The notes: generated from the letters alone by a model not told the origin. A stretch of DNA of 64,000 nucleotides from Clostridia bacterium (GCA_026416815.1 JAOAEJ010000065.1:1-64000); one strand, 5' to 3'. Positions 34,867-43,746 are shown, counted from the stretch's first letter. Numbers and translations are program-made.

Positions 34867-36564
34867 TTAGCCATCAATTGAATATTTTATATCTTCAAAC
34901 TCAACCTTGTGCTCTATAGCTTCCCATGTTTTAGAGAAAAAGCCAAAGTGTACTGTTTTTTCTTCACACTTTATTGTATAGAACTTCCTGTAATCGTCTG
35001 TGCCGTCAAGCTTGTTATAGAATGTATATAACCCTTTTTCCTTCTGAACTCTCATATATACACTGTTGCTGCCGGAAAGATTTTGGAAATTTTCCTCAAT
35101 CAACGAGTACTTATCTCCTCTTTCAGGGCAAAAAATTACAAACTTGTTATCTATACATACTCCATACAATAGCTTCATACCGTTTGCAAGTTTAATAATA
35201 ACACCGCTGTGAAATGCACCTCTATTATTTAATGTCATCTTAGTTTCCAGCATAAAGTCTTCACCGGTATTATATATGAGCATTTGAGGAGCATTATCTT
35301 CTATAGTCCACGTCTCATATTTCTTTTCAGAGGAATGAGTTATTTGTATTCTATTCTTGTCTTTGACAATTAGAGCACCACTATTATTTTTTTCTATAAA
35401 CTCATTGTCAGCCTCTGCCTCCTGCCTCTGCCTGACCAACTCCTGCAGCTTGGAGCTGCCCACCGACTCAATTACTTTATTCCTGAATATTCTCTCTTTC
35501 TCAATACTAGATTCAATAGGTCCCTTAAGCGATGAAAAATCATTGTTGTTCCTTGAAACCTTAAATAGAAGTTTCCTTCTTACATCGAACCAACTCATTT
35601 CCAATTCCTTCTTAAATTCCTTTAAATCCTCAATAAGTGCTTTATCTATATTTGCGTTTTCAAGGAATTTAAACAGCAGACCGTAGTAAACAGACTTACT
35701 ATTTATAATGCGGACAATAATCCTGAAAAGATTAACCTCGCCTGCCAGTTCAATTTTTTTCATAGCCTCTTGTTCCAGATATTTTAGTTCTGCTTCTCCA
35801 GTATTTACCTTTTTAAAATACTCTGCATGATCTAATAAAGTCTCATATACTGAATAACTGGATTTTCTCGCGTTTCTAGTCTTACTCACAGACCAAAAAA
35901 ATGGTTTAGTTGCGTCAGGGGTAAAATTCTTAAGGTGCAGTTCTCTCATTTCATACAAATCCGAGAACTTTACCATAAAGTCTTTATATTTTACACTTCC
36001 GCCATTATCGATGTGCATGTTATCCATGATATAGTAAATCTTCTTCTCGGTATTGTAGCCCTTAATGATAAAATAATGGTCGTGAGGGACCTCTCTATAC
36101 ATCATATTATAGTACAGTCCCATAACGTCTCCAGGAACCAATACCCGTGCTTCATTGTCAACCTCTATTTTAATTTTTTCATGCATTTCGTCTTCAGTTT
36201 CAAATTCTACCGTCTTGAACACCATTCCAAATCTATCTTCCATAATCCTGTTGTGGAAGTCCAAGAAAGAATTATAGAACTTGCCCATTCCTATGCCTAT
36301 TGAATCCTCATAGCATCCCTCAGCCCTGAATGTATAATAGAAAGTTGAGTAAAACATGAATAAATCGAAGTACCCTGAAGAGAAAGACTCGTAGTCAATT
36401 GCTATAGATTTAAAGAAACAATTAGTTTCATCCCAAGTATAGTTGTCGGTGTTTTCTACAAAACCATCAATTACTTTGAATTTTCTTGCTTCAGAAACTA
36501 TCTCAATATCTGCTTCTATGTCTTCATGATTTGGATTATTAACATTAGAGTTTAACTTCTCCAT
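34867..36564 (-). CDS. BtrH-like acyltransferase fused to a C-terminal beta-sandwich domain
   Basis: 565 residues. The N-terminal part (about 30-230) matches the BtrH_N plan: DETNCFFKSIAIDY with Cys49, VPGDVMGLYYN, HDHYFIIKGY with His161/His163, and IMDN with Asp181, a papain-like Cys-His-Asp set. BtrH in butirosin biosynthesis moves an acyl group from an ACP to the antibiotic. A helical region follows (230-385). The last 180 residues (from about 385; WTIEDNAPQMLIYNTGEDFM, FHSGVIIKLANGMKLLYGVC) look like a concanavalin-like/DUF1349 beta sandwich, usually found in glycoside hydrolases. This fusion is unusual to me. AGGAGGAGG precedes the ATG. It lies 23 bp after the kinase gene. Confidence 0.75.
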   Translation of the reverse strand: MEKLNSNVNNPNHEDIEADIEIVSEARKFKVIDGFVENTDNYTWDETNCFFKSIAIDYESFSSGYFDLFMFYSTFYYTFRAEGCYEDSIGIGMGKFYNSFLDFHNRIMEDRFGMVFKTVEFETEDEMHEKIKIEVDNEARVLVPGDVMGLYYNMMYREVPHDHYFIIKGYNTEKKIYYIMDNMHIDNGGSVKYKDFMVKFSDLYEMRELHLKNFTPDATKPFFWSVSKTRNARKSSYSVYETLLDHAEYFKKVNTGEAELKYLEQEAMKKIELAGEVNLFRIIVRIINSKSVYYGLLFKFLENANIDKALIEDLKEFKKELEMSWFDVRRKLLFKVSRNNNDFSSLKGPIESSIEKERIFRNKVIESVGSSKLQELVRQRQEAEADNEFIEKNNSGALIVKDKNRIQITHSSEKKYETWTIEDNAPQMLIYNTGEDFMLETKMTLNNRGAFHSGVIIKLANGMKLLYGVCIDNKFVIFCPERGDKYSLIEENFQNLSGSNSVYMRVQKEKGLYTFYNKLDGTDDYRKFYTIKCEEKTVHFGFFSKTWEAIEHKVEFEDIKYSIDG

Positions 36565-36587
36565 TTTGGCCTCCTCCTAGCATATTT

Positions 36588-37310
36588 TTATGGGTTATTG
36601 TGGAACCCTTTATAAAAATTCATACTTTGCATACCTTGTTTCTGGATAGCGTGTATTTTCATCTTTTTGCCGATACACTCGTCTAAATAAGTGGTTATAC
36701 TTCCAATATTCTGGCCCCATAAAACAACTTCTACATCTTTGCATATATTGGTAGATTCAAATAACTTTATATAATAGCCTCTTATCTTTTTTAAGTAATA
36801 CAAGTTTTTATTTCTAAGCAAAGAGTTCTTTAAAATAATTTTGTTTGTATGGAATAAAGCCTTTCCTCTTGCCCTAATCCTTTCATAGCATACATGCGGG
36901 GGAGTGTCATGAAAGATTATAATATCCGGTTTCCTGACAATGCGGCAGAGAATATTACTTAAAATCTTGCCTGCACCGTTGGCAGCATCCCGAGTATAGG
37001 CAGTATAAACATACCTGTCTGCAATTACAATTTTCCCCTTGAGTAACGCAGGTATAAACTTGGTAAAGTAGTCTATAAAAAAGCTCATCCATTGAAAAAC
37101 ACTGTATATAAGCGGACTAAGAAGATTTTTGGAATGAAGTGATTTCACAATCTTTCTTATAAAGTTATTAGAGTTCCATTCAACAACAACCGGATTTATG
37201 CCCAGCTTGTTTAAATACAGGGTTAGTGCCTTAATACTTTCGCTTTTACCCGAACCGCTTATACCTTCACATACCAGTAAAATCCCTTTTGCTAAAGCTG
37301 CGTATACCAT
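36588..37310 (-). CDS. Thymidylate-kinase-like P-loop kinase, first gene of the NRPS cluster
   Basis: 240 residues. CEGISGSGKSESIKAL is a Walker A (16-23), VIADRYVYTAYTRDAA resembles the DR(Y/F) substrate motif of dTMP kinases, and PDIIIFHDTPPHVCYERIRA resembles their PD...LD.P...A..R segment. A lysine-rich region stands where the lid would be. True housekeeping tmk is usually shorter and elsewhere, so this copy probably phosphorylates a cluster intermediate or product. GAGGGCTT precedes the ATG. A good promoter lies about 160 bp upstream. Confidence 0.8.
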   Translation of the reverse strand: MVYAALAKGILLVCEGISGSGKSESIKALTLYLNKLGINPVVVEWNSNNFIRKIVKSLHSKNLLSPLIYSVFQWMSFFIDYFTKFIPALLKGKIVIADRYVYTAYTRDAANGAGKILSNILCRIVRKPDIIIFHDTPPHVCYERIRARGKALFHTNKIILKNSLLRNKNLYYLKKIRGYYIKLFESTNICKDVEVVLWGQNIGSITTYLDECIGKKMKIHAIQKQGMQSMNFYKGFHNNP

Positions 37311-37466
37311 AAGCCCTCAATACCTTTTATCCACTAGATTCTTTTATAAAATAAACATCTAAATGACTTGAAGGTTAAAGTATATCCTTCTTGTTTCTAT
37401 TGCTCTGTTGCTACATAATTCGAGCTGTTTTTTTCTTTTACGCCAACATTGCAACTTTGTGTCATT

Positions 37467-37495
37467 ATTATACATTGTATGTACAAATTTGTAAA
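37467..37495 (-). promoter_or_regulatory. Probable sigma-A promoter of the NRPS cluster
   Basis: On the minus strand TTTACA (37490-37495), a 17-bp spacer and TATAAT (37467-37472). The transcript would have a leader of about 150 nt before the kinase gene. Confidence 0.75.
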
Positions 37496-38025
37496 TTGTT
37501 AATTTAATTTTTTCCATATAAAACACATCAAGGATATACTGTGAATTTTCACCATTCAAATGTCAACTTATGTTGTTGAAAACCAAATTTATAATCACAA
37601 ATCCCCAGCTATCCATTTGCCAATTTTGCACCGTATTCCAAAGGCAGAAAATAGCAACTAGAAATTGATAAAATTCTACGTCCCAAGCCGGTTACCTATC
37701 TGCAGATTACTGATTAGAATGATGTGAATTAAATCCGTACACTCAATTTCATATTACTCCAGAAGCAAAACTACTTTAGAAGTGTACTTTCTTTAGAAGT
37801 TCCATCAGTTATATACTATGTATATATAAAAATTATTTAGGTTCCTTTGTATTTGCTTCATCGAAATTACGCTGGAAGTGCACATTAGCTTTAGTAAATC
37901 GGATTGAAAATGAGTTTGCTTTTTATCTTCTACCGCAAACAATTATAACTTAAGACAAGCATTTTTTACTGCTACAATTTTTCTACAATTTGTATAAATA
38001 TTATATTATGTTACGTAGAATTTTC
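37496..38025. other. Gene-free stretch upstream of the cluster
   Basis: AT-rich and without a supported gene. A 66-codon minus-strand frame (37359-37559) crosses the promoter and has no ribosome site. Confidence 0.55.
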
Positions 38026-38090
38026 ATAGTGACCGGAAGTCACTATTCTTATGCGGAAGGTCACGTTTTTTATACTTAAGGTCACGTTTT
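38026..38090. repeat. Repeated GTGACC/GGTCAC motifs
   Basis: ATAGTGAC/GTCACTAT is an inverted repeat at 38026-38046. AAGGTCACGTTTT then occurs twice, at 38057 and 38078, exactly 21 bp apart. This looks like clustered protein-binding sites or the end of a lost insertion sequence; no transposase is nearby. Confidence 0.7.
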
Positions 38091-38188
38091 TACTTTTTAT
38101 GTAATAAAATAACCCTTTTTCATTTGTACCTTACCCGCAAATCAAAGACTATTTACCGTAAACTATTTATATAAACGAAAGTAAGTCA

Positions 38189-38314
38189 CTATATAAATTG
38201 CAAAAAAGAATCTACAACGAATTTCTACCTAAATCTTTTTTGCAATTTGTTACCTTAAGTTATATTGCGATAATCAAATTTTTCCTTGTAATATCATTAT
38301 CGCAATTTATATAG
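38189..38314. repeat. Set of interlocking inverted repeats
   Basis: Arm 38195-38209 is perfectly complementary to 38234-38248 (15 bp). Arm 38264-38274 is complementary to 38296-38306 (11 bp). Arm 38189-38201 is also complementary to 38302-38314 (13 bp). Two alternative foldings are therefore possible. Confidence 0.8.
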
Positions 38315-38455
38315 CTTCATTTTATGTTAATATTAGCTAATTACCCTTACACACCGCTAACCATTTATTATTAATAACATTACCATACAAAATCAACCTA
38401 TAGTAGGGTTAAATTTTATAGTCCCCCCTGCCACTATAAAACAACTTTTATACAT

Positions 38456-38497
38456 AAAAGAGAGTATACTCCAAAATATAAAGGTATACTCTCTTTT
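38456..38497. terminator. Terminator downstream of the LacI-type regulator
   Basis: AAAAGAGAGTATAC and GTATACTCTCTTTT form a perfect 14-bp stem with a 14-nt loop. It lies 58 bp past the regulator stop. Confidence 0.85.
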
Positions 38498-38554
38498 ACT
38501 ATGTTAATTTGGGTAATTTCCTAAATCCAAAAGCAATATGGTATGTATACACTG

Positions 38555-39595
38555 CTAAGTAGCTTTATTCCTTGCCGTTGATTCTCGCACAACCAATTCT
38601 ACCGGCAGAATTATACCTTCATTTTTTCTTTCTCCAAATTCTATATCGTCTATTAGTGTACTTGCTGCTGCAACTCCTTTATCAAAAATCCCCTGCCTCA
38701 CTGTAGTCAGACCGGGAGATAGATATTCGCACATTTTCAGATCATCAAAGCCCACTATAGATATATCTTCAGGCACACTTTTGCCAAACTCCTTTAGTGC
38801 TTTAATCATTCCAAAAGCCAGTATATCCGCAACTGCAAAAACTGCAGTAATATCTTCCTTGCTTTCTAATATGCTCTTAGCCATATTATGTCCACCTTCA
38901 AACGAAACCAGCCCAGTAAATATCAGTTCCTCCTTTACACATAAACTTGACTCTTCCATAGCGCTTTTATATCCGTCAAACCTTTTTTTGTTTACACCGC
39001 TTTTTTCGATATTGCCGGTAGCAAGAGCTATATTACGGTGTCCTAAATCTATCAGGTGGGATGTTGCTATCTTTGCTCCAAGAGTATCGTCTATAGCTAT
39101 ATTGTGAAACTGGCTGGTGTACTCTTCATAGGTATCTATAAGCACTATAGGTACATCCAACGATTTAAATTCCTGAAACAAAACTTCAGGATAAATCCCA
39201 AGGAATATCAAGCCATCCAAATTTCTTTTATTTACCCAGTCCCTACAGCTTTGCCCCTGTTCTATTCCTGTAATCAATACATCATAGTCTCTTTGTCTTG
39301 CAATAGATTCTATACCGCTTATAAACTCACTGTAAAATGGGTTGTCCTTCAACAGTATACTTGTAAAATGCTCTTTCTCGGTTAAAGGCAGCATAATGCC
39401 TATCATATTTGATTTTCTCTTTGCAAGACACCTCGCTGTAAAATCAGGCTGGTAGCCTATTTCCTTTATAGCTTTTAATACTCTTTCCTTTGTCTCTTCG
39501 GAGGTTTTATTTATATCATTTATTACATTGGATACAGTAGCAACAGAGACCCCCGCATATTTTGCTACGTCACGGATGGTTATTTTTTTCTTCAT
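38555..39595 (-). CDS. LacI/GalR-family transcriptional regulator
   Basis: About 346 residues. The helix-turn-helix MKKKITIRDVAKYAGVSVAT is followed by the hinge (TARCLAKRKSNMIGIMLP) and a periplasmic-binding-protein-like sensor domain ending in SIVGFDDLKMCEYLSPGLTT. It binds an unknown sugar or metabolite. I chose ATG 39595; two GTG codons just upstream (39601, 39604) compete, and GAGGG at 39608-39612 fits the nearer GTG slightly better, so the start is uncertain by 2-3 residues. It is monocistronic. Possible targets in the window are the two 16-bp operators before the amylase. Confidence 0.92.
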   Translation of the reverse strand: MKKKITIRDVAKYAGVSVATVSNVINDINKTSEETKERVLKAIKEIGYQPDFTARCLAKRKSNMIGIMLPLTEKEHFTSILLKDNPFYSEFISGIESIARQRDYDVLITGIEQGQSCRDWVNKRNLDGLIFLGIYPEVLFQEFKSLDVPIVLIDTYEEYTSQFHNIAIDDTLGAKIATSHLIDLGHRNIALATGNIEKSGVNKKRFDGYKSAMEESSLCVKEELIFTGLVSFEGGHNMAKSILESKEDITAVFAVADILAFGMIKALKEFGKSVPEDISIVGFDDLKMCEYLSPGLTTVRQGIFDKGVAAASTLIDDIEFGERKNEGIILPVELVVRESTARNKAT

Positions 39596-39770
39596 ATACA
39601 CCACTTACCCTCTAATAACAAGGTTTGCCCTTATTACTTTTGTTTTAATGAAACTATTAATTTATCTTGTCAGCATTATATTACATATTATAGTAAATTG
39701 GTTATAAAAGTAAATAGTGATTTTCCTTAAAAACAGAATATACCTTTGGATAGGTTATAGATAACCAAAA

Positions 39771-39822
39771 TTAAACTTAGTGATTTTCAGCTAGGCAGCG
39801 AGCTGGAAACCACTAAGTTTAA
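39771..39822. repeat. Long imperfect hairpin after folA
   Basis: TTAAACTTAGTG pairs with CACTAAGTTTAA, and TTTTCAGCT with AGCTGGAAA further inside. It is the distal of two hairpins downstream of thyA-folA. Confidence 0.75.
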
Positions 39823-39827
39823 ACTAA

Positions 39828-39881
39828 TACAACTTTGTTATTTACCTTAATTAGGGCAAATTCCAAAATAACAAAGTTGTA
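39828..39881. repeat. Dispersed palindromic element, copy A
   Basis: TACAACTTTGTTATTT and AAATAACAAAGTTGTA are perfect 16-bp arms around 22 bp. The inverted sequence resembles copy B at 47907-47965 across arms and core (TAATTA-GGT-AATA). It follows folA and may double as its terminator. Confidence 0.75.
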
Positions 39882-39908
39882 CTTAAAAACCATCTATATC
39901 AGTAGCAT

Positions 39909-40388
39909 TTATTTTTTCTCATATACCAAAAAGTGATAGGTGTAAGGATTTTTTTCGTTTTTTTCTCCGGTCGTTTTTGAGATAAGGAGCCATTTTGAAT
40001 ATTCTATCTGAGGAAAGTAAGTATCACCTTCAAACTCGTCATCTATAAGGGTAATAAATAGTCTATCGGTACACGGAAGAAATTCTTTAAAGATATCTGC
40101 GCCCCCAATAACGAACGCCTCTTCATTCTCTCGGTATTTCAATGCTTCCTCTATTGAGTGTATTGTGCTACAGCCCTCAGCCACATAATTCTTATTACGT
40201 GTAACTACTACGTTTTGCCTGCCAGGGAGAGGCTTGCCAATAGATTCAAAGGTTTTACGCCCCATAATAACGGTATGACCCATTGTGACCTTTTTGAAAT
40301 AAGCCAGGTCCGCCGGTAAATTCCAAGGAAGCTTGTTATCCTTCCCTATTGCCCTATTTTTATCCATTGCTACTATTAACGAAATCAT
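39909..40388 (-). CDS. folA: Dihydrofolate reductase
   Basis: Reduces dihydrofolate to tetrahydrofolate with NADPH, recycling the product of ThyA. 159 residues: [20 protein letters not shown] at the start, [16 protein letters not shown] with the catalytic Asp, [10 protein letters not shown] and [14 protein letters not shown]. It overlaps thyA by 4 bp, so the pair is translationally coupled. Confidence 0.97.
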   Translation of the reverse strand: MISLIVAMDKNRAIGKDNKLPWNLPADLAYFKKVTMGHTVIMGRKTFESIGKPLPGRQNVVVTRNKNYVAEGCSTIHSIEEALKYRENEEAFVIGGADIFKEFLPCTDRLFITLIDDEFEGDTYFPQIEYSKWLLISKTTGEKNEKNPYTYHFLVYEKK

Positions 40389-41179
40389 ACTGCTACTTCT
40401 CCCTTTATATGAGGATGTGGATCATAATCTTGTAATTCAAAGTCTTCAAATTTGAAGTCGAATATGGATTTAATTTCGGGGTTTATCCACATACGCGGAA
40501 GGGGTCTTGGCTCTCTAGAGAGCTGCAGCTTAACCTGCTCAAAATGATTAGTATAAATATGCGTATCCCCTAATGTATGTATAAATTCACCCGGTTCAAG
40601 GCCGCAAACCTGAGCAATCATCATAGTTAGCAGAGCGTAGGAGGCAATATTGAATGGCACTCCCAGGAAAACATCGGCACTTCTTTGGTAAAGCATGCAC
40701 GAAAGCTTGTTATCCGCTACATAGAATTGGAAAAAGCAGTGACATGGCGGCAGCGCCATTTTATCTATATCGGCTACGTTCCAGGCACTGACTATGAGTC
40801 GTCTTGAATTCGGGTTTGTTTTTATATCGTTAATCACATTGGTTAGCTGATCAATTGTTTTACCGTCACAGTCAGGCCAAGACCTCCACTGATGACCGTA
40901 TATCGGCCCAAGGTTTCCATTGTCGTCTGCCCACTCGTTCCATATTCTTACACCATTTTCTTGCAGGTACTTTATATTTGTATCCCCTTTGATAAACCAA
41001 ATAAGCTCATGGATAATTGACTTCAAGTGAAGCTTCTTAGTTGTAACTAAAGGAAACCCTTCCTGTAGGTTAAACCTCATCTGATAACCGAATATACTGA
41101 TTGTCCCGGTACCGGTCCTGTCTTCTTTTTTTACTCCATTTTTCAAAATGTGTTCACAAAGTTCAAGGTATTGTTTCAT
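40385..41179 (-). CDS. thyA: Thymidylate synthase (ThyA type)
   Basis: Methylates dUMP to dTMP with methylene-tetrahydrofolate. 264 residues. [12 protein letters not shown] holds the catalytic cysteine, [20 protein letters not shown] and [17 protein letters not shown] are substrate motifs, and [14 protein letters not shown] is the invariant C-terminus. It forms an operon with folA. Confidence 0.98.
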   Translation of the reverse strand: MKQYLELCEHILKNGVKKEDRTGTGTISIFGYQMRFNLQEGFPLVTTKKLHLKSIIHELIWFIKGDTNIKYLQENGVRIWNEWADDNGNLGPIYGHQWRSWPDCDGKTIDQLTNVINDIKTNPNSRRLIVSAWNVADIDKMALPPCHCFFQFYVADNKLSCMLYQRSADVFLGVPFNIASYALLTMMIAQVCGLEPGEFIHTLGDTHIYTNHFEQVKLQLSREPRPLPRMWINPEIKSIFDFKFEDFELQDYDPHPHIKGEVAV

Positions 41180-41305
41180 TTTTTATTGGAACCTCCAATT
41201 TATTGTTACCTGTAATTCGGCAATTAATAATATACCATGAGTATCAGTGGAATGTAAGACCCATTATAGATAACCAAATTTATAGGTAAGTATCCCTATA
41301 AACTT

Positions 41306-41346
41306 TATAAAAACATAGGGCCGCACAAGCTGCAGCCCTATGTTTA
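41306..41346 (-). terminator. Terminator of thrS
   Basis: On the minus strand AAACATAGGGCTGCA and TGCGGCCCTATGTTT pair and run into TTTTAT, 15 bp past the thrS stop. Confidence 0.92.
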
Positions 41347-41360
41347 TTGTTTTTTATATA

Positions 41361-43298
41361 TTATTTTGCTCTGGTTCTTATTTCCTCAACTATTTTGTTT
41401 ACAAAATCATCTACAGGCATAGCGCCAAGATCCCCTTCTTTTCTAGACCTTACTGCTACTGCATTGTTTTCCATTTCTTTATCTCCAATTACCAGCATGT
41501 ATGGAACTTTTTCCATCTGCGCTTCTCTTATTTTATAGCCTATCTTTTCATTTCTTAAATCAAGTTCACATCTTACCCCGAGGTCATACAGCTTCTTTCT
41601 GACCTCAGAAGCGAAGTCATGGTGCTTTTCAATAAGAGGCAACACTTTTACCTGTACAGGAGCAAGCCATGTTGGGAATGCCCCGGCGTATTTTTCTATA
41701 AGCATTGCAAGGGTTCTTTCATAGCAGCCTACCGAAGTCCTATGGATAACGTAAGGGCGTTTCTTTTCGCCATCTTTGTCTACATACACCATATCGAACT
41801 TGTCGGACATTGCAAAGTCAATCTGGACTGTGATTATTGTATCTTCTTTTCCATGTACGTTTTTAAACTGGATATCAAGCTTTGGTCCGTAGAATGCGGC
41901 TTCTCCTTCTGCTTCTTTGTAGTTCAACCCTATTTTATCCAATATATTTTTCATCTTAACCTGTGTATCTTCCCAGGCTTCAGGGTTATCGATATATTTT
42001 CCCTTGTTATTTGGATCCCACTTAGAGAAGCGGTACCATATATCATTCTCAATCCCCAATGTTTCCATCATATACTTAATCAGGTCGACAACTCCTAAAA
42101 ACTCCTGTTCCAACTGTTCAGGTGTACATATTAAGTGTCCCTCGGATATGGTAAACTGCCTTACACGGATCAAACCGTGCATTTCGCCGGAAGATTCGTT
42201 TCTAAAGAGTGTAGAGGTTTCGGCATACCTCACAGGGAGATCACGGTAGCTGTGGAGATTTGCCTTGTAAATCATAAACTGATAAGGACAAGTCATAGGC
42301 CTTAACGCCATTACCTCTTCATCCTTGTTTTCATCTCCAAGTATAAACATACCATCCTTATAGTGCTGCCAGTGCCCGGATATTTTGTAAAGGTCGCTCT
42401 TTGCCATGAAAGGTGTTTTGGTAAGCTGATATCCTCTTCTTTCTTCTTCATCCTCCACAAACCTCTGGAGTGTTTGCACTATTTTAGCTCCCTTGGGCAT
42501 GAGCAACGGAAGTCCCTGTCCTATGGCTTCAACGGTAGTAAATAACTGGAGCTCTCTTCCTATCTTATTATGGTCACGTTTCTTAGCTTCCTCTATCTGC
42601 TGCAAATATTCATCCAATACATTCTTTTTAAGGAAGCTTGTTCCGTATATCCTTTGAAGCATTTTATTCTTTTCACTTCCACGCCAGTATGCTCCTGCAA
42701 CCGAAAGGAGCTTAAATGCTTTAACCTTACCTGTAGATGGCAAGTGAGGTCCTGCACAAAGGTCAACGAACTCTCCCTGCTTATAGAAGGATATTTCCGC
42801 ATCCTCCGGCAGGTCACGTATCAGCTCTACCTTGTATATTTCCTGTTTCTCTTCCATGAATTTTATAGCTTCTTCTCTTGGAAGCGTAAATTTCTCAAGC
42901 GCTAAATCTTCTTTTATTATTTTTTCCATTTCCTTCTCTATTTTTTCCAGTTCTTCAAGAGAAAATGGTTTATCTTTGTCAAAGTCATAGTAAAAACCGT
43001 TTTCTATAGATGGCCCTATAGCGAGTTTAACTTCTGGATAAAGCCTTTTTACAGCCTGTGCCATTATATGGGAAGTAGTATGTCTGTAGGCATGCTTTCC
43101 TCCTTCATCATCAAAGGTCAAGAGACTTAGCTTGCAATCCTTTTCAAGCTTATAACCGAGGTCCTTTACTTCACCGTCAACCTCTCCCGCCAGAGCTACT
43201 CTTGCAAGGCCTGCACTTATACTTTCAGCAACTTCCTTAATGCTGACACCTTCGTCATACTCTTTTACACTTCCGTCTTTAAGCGTAACTTTAATCAT
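41361..43298 (-). CDS. thrS: Threonyl-tRNA synthetase
   Basis: Charges tRNA-Thr. 645 residues, full length. TGS domain (MIKVTLKDGSVKEYDEGVSI), editing domain with HTTSHIMAQAVKRLYP and DLCAGPHLPSTG, class II catalytic core (RPMTCPYQFMIYK, FRNESSGEMHGLIRVRQFT, HRTSVGCYERTLAMLIEKYA) and anticodon-binding domain (LDLRNEKIGYKIREAQMEKV). Controlled by a threonine T-box. Confidence 0.98.
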   Translation of the reverse strand: MIKVTLKDGSVKEYDEGVSIKEVAESISAGLARVALAGEVDGEVKDLGYKLEKDCKLSLLTFDDEGGKHAYRHTTSHIMAQAVKRLYPEVKLAIGPSIENGFYYDFDKDKPFSLEELEKIEKEMEKIIKEDLALEKFTLPREEAIKFMEEKQEIYKVELIRDLPEDAEISFYKQGEFVDLCAGPHLPSTGKVKAFKLLSVAGAYWRGSEKNKMLQRIYGTSFLKKNVLDEYLQQIEEAKKRDHNKIGRELQLFTTVEAIGQGLPLLMPKGAKIVQTLQRFVEDEEERRGYQLTKTPFMAKSDLYKISGHWQHYKDGMFILGDENKDEEVMALRPMTCPYQFMIYKANLHSYRDLPVRYAETSTLFRNESSGEMHGLIRVRQFTISEGHLICTPEQLEQEFLGVVDLIKYMMETLGIENDIWYRFSKWDPNNKGKYIDNPEAWEDTQVKMKNILDKIGLNYKEAEGEAAFYGPKLDIQFKNVHGKEDTIITVQIDFAMSDKFDMVYVDKDGEKKRPYVIHRTSVGCYERTLAMLIEKYAGAFPTWLAPVQVKVLPLIEKHHDFASEVRKKLYDLGVRCELDLRNEKIGYKIREAQMEKVPYMLVIGDKEMENNAVAVRSRKEGDLGAMPVDDFVNKIVEEIRTRAK

Positions 43299-43392
43299 TG
43301 CTATTCCTCCCTCGGATTTATCGTTTAACTAAATTATGAGTCTTTTTAAACAAGTTTTTTATCGTCCGGTGAAAGTATATTTCCCAGACAAG

Positions 43393-43419
43393 AACAAAGG
43401 TGGCTTTGCCACTTTTGTT
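43393..43419. repeat. Extra hairpin in the thrS leader
   Basis: AACAAAGGTGGC pairs with GCCACTTTTGTT around TTT. It lies between the T-box and the thrS start. A smaller ATGTTC/GAACAT hairpin (about 43424-43440) is next to it. Confidence 0.7.
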
Positions 43420-43476
43420 TGCGCATGTTCCTTTCCGAACATAGTGTGGAATTATGGAACGCGCTTAAATTCAATA

Positions 43477-43520
43477 TTTTTTATTGTCTGAGAAAGTGCA
43501 CTTTCTTAGACAATAAAAAA
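43477..43520. repeat. 44-bp near-perfect palindrome in the thrS leader
   Basis: Centred between 43498 and 43499 (GTG|CAC), with one mismatched pair. Its distal half overlaps the T run of the T-box terminator. Confidence 0.85.
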
Positions 43521-43735
43521 CTCCCGTCCCTATGCATATGCATAGGGACGAGAGCTATCTCCCGTGGTTCCACCCTAATTTGTACTCGTTAAGATTATAA
43601 CGTTATCAACGCCTCAGCTCGGAGGTGGTCTTCAACCGGATTTCTTTAAAAGCACTTTCAGCCATCGGTGCTTTCTCTCTTGAAAGAAGGTTCCAATTTA
43701 CTCTTCTCGTCTCAGCCGAGTGAAATAAGTTTTTA
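43512..43735 (-). promoter_or_regulatory. T-box leader for thrS (specifier ACC, Thr)
   Basis: The T-box core AGGGTGGAACCACGGG is at 43561-43576. The terminator stem at 43521-43554 (CTCCCGTCCCTATGCAT with its complement) leads into a T run. The Stem I specifier region TTGAAGACCACCTCCGAGC gives ACC. An AGAGAGAAAGCA element is present. Confidence 0.96.
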
Positions 43736-43746
43736 ATTATTTATTA

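Noticed and set aside
25894..37310. Closthioamide-type or butirosin cluster
   Set aside because: None of the aromatic precursor, ATP-grasp or aminocyclitol genes expected for those pathways is present; only the BtrH/ACP pairing is shared.
37359..37559. 66-codon minus-strand frame before the kinase gene
   Set aside because: A good promoter lies inside it and no ribosome site precedes it.
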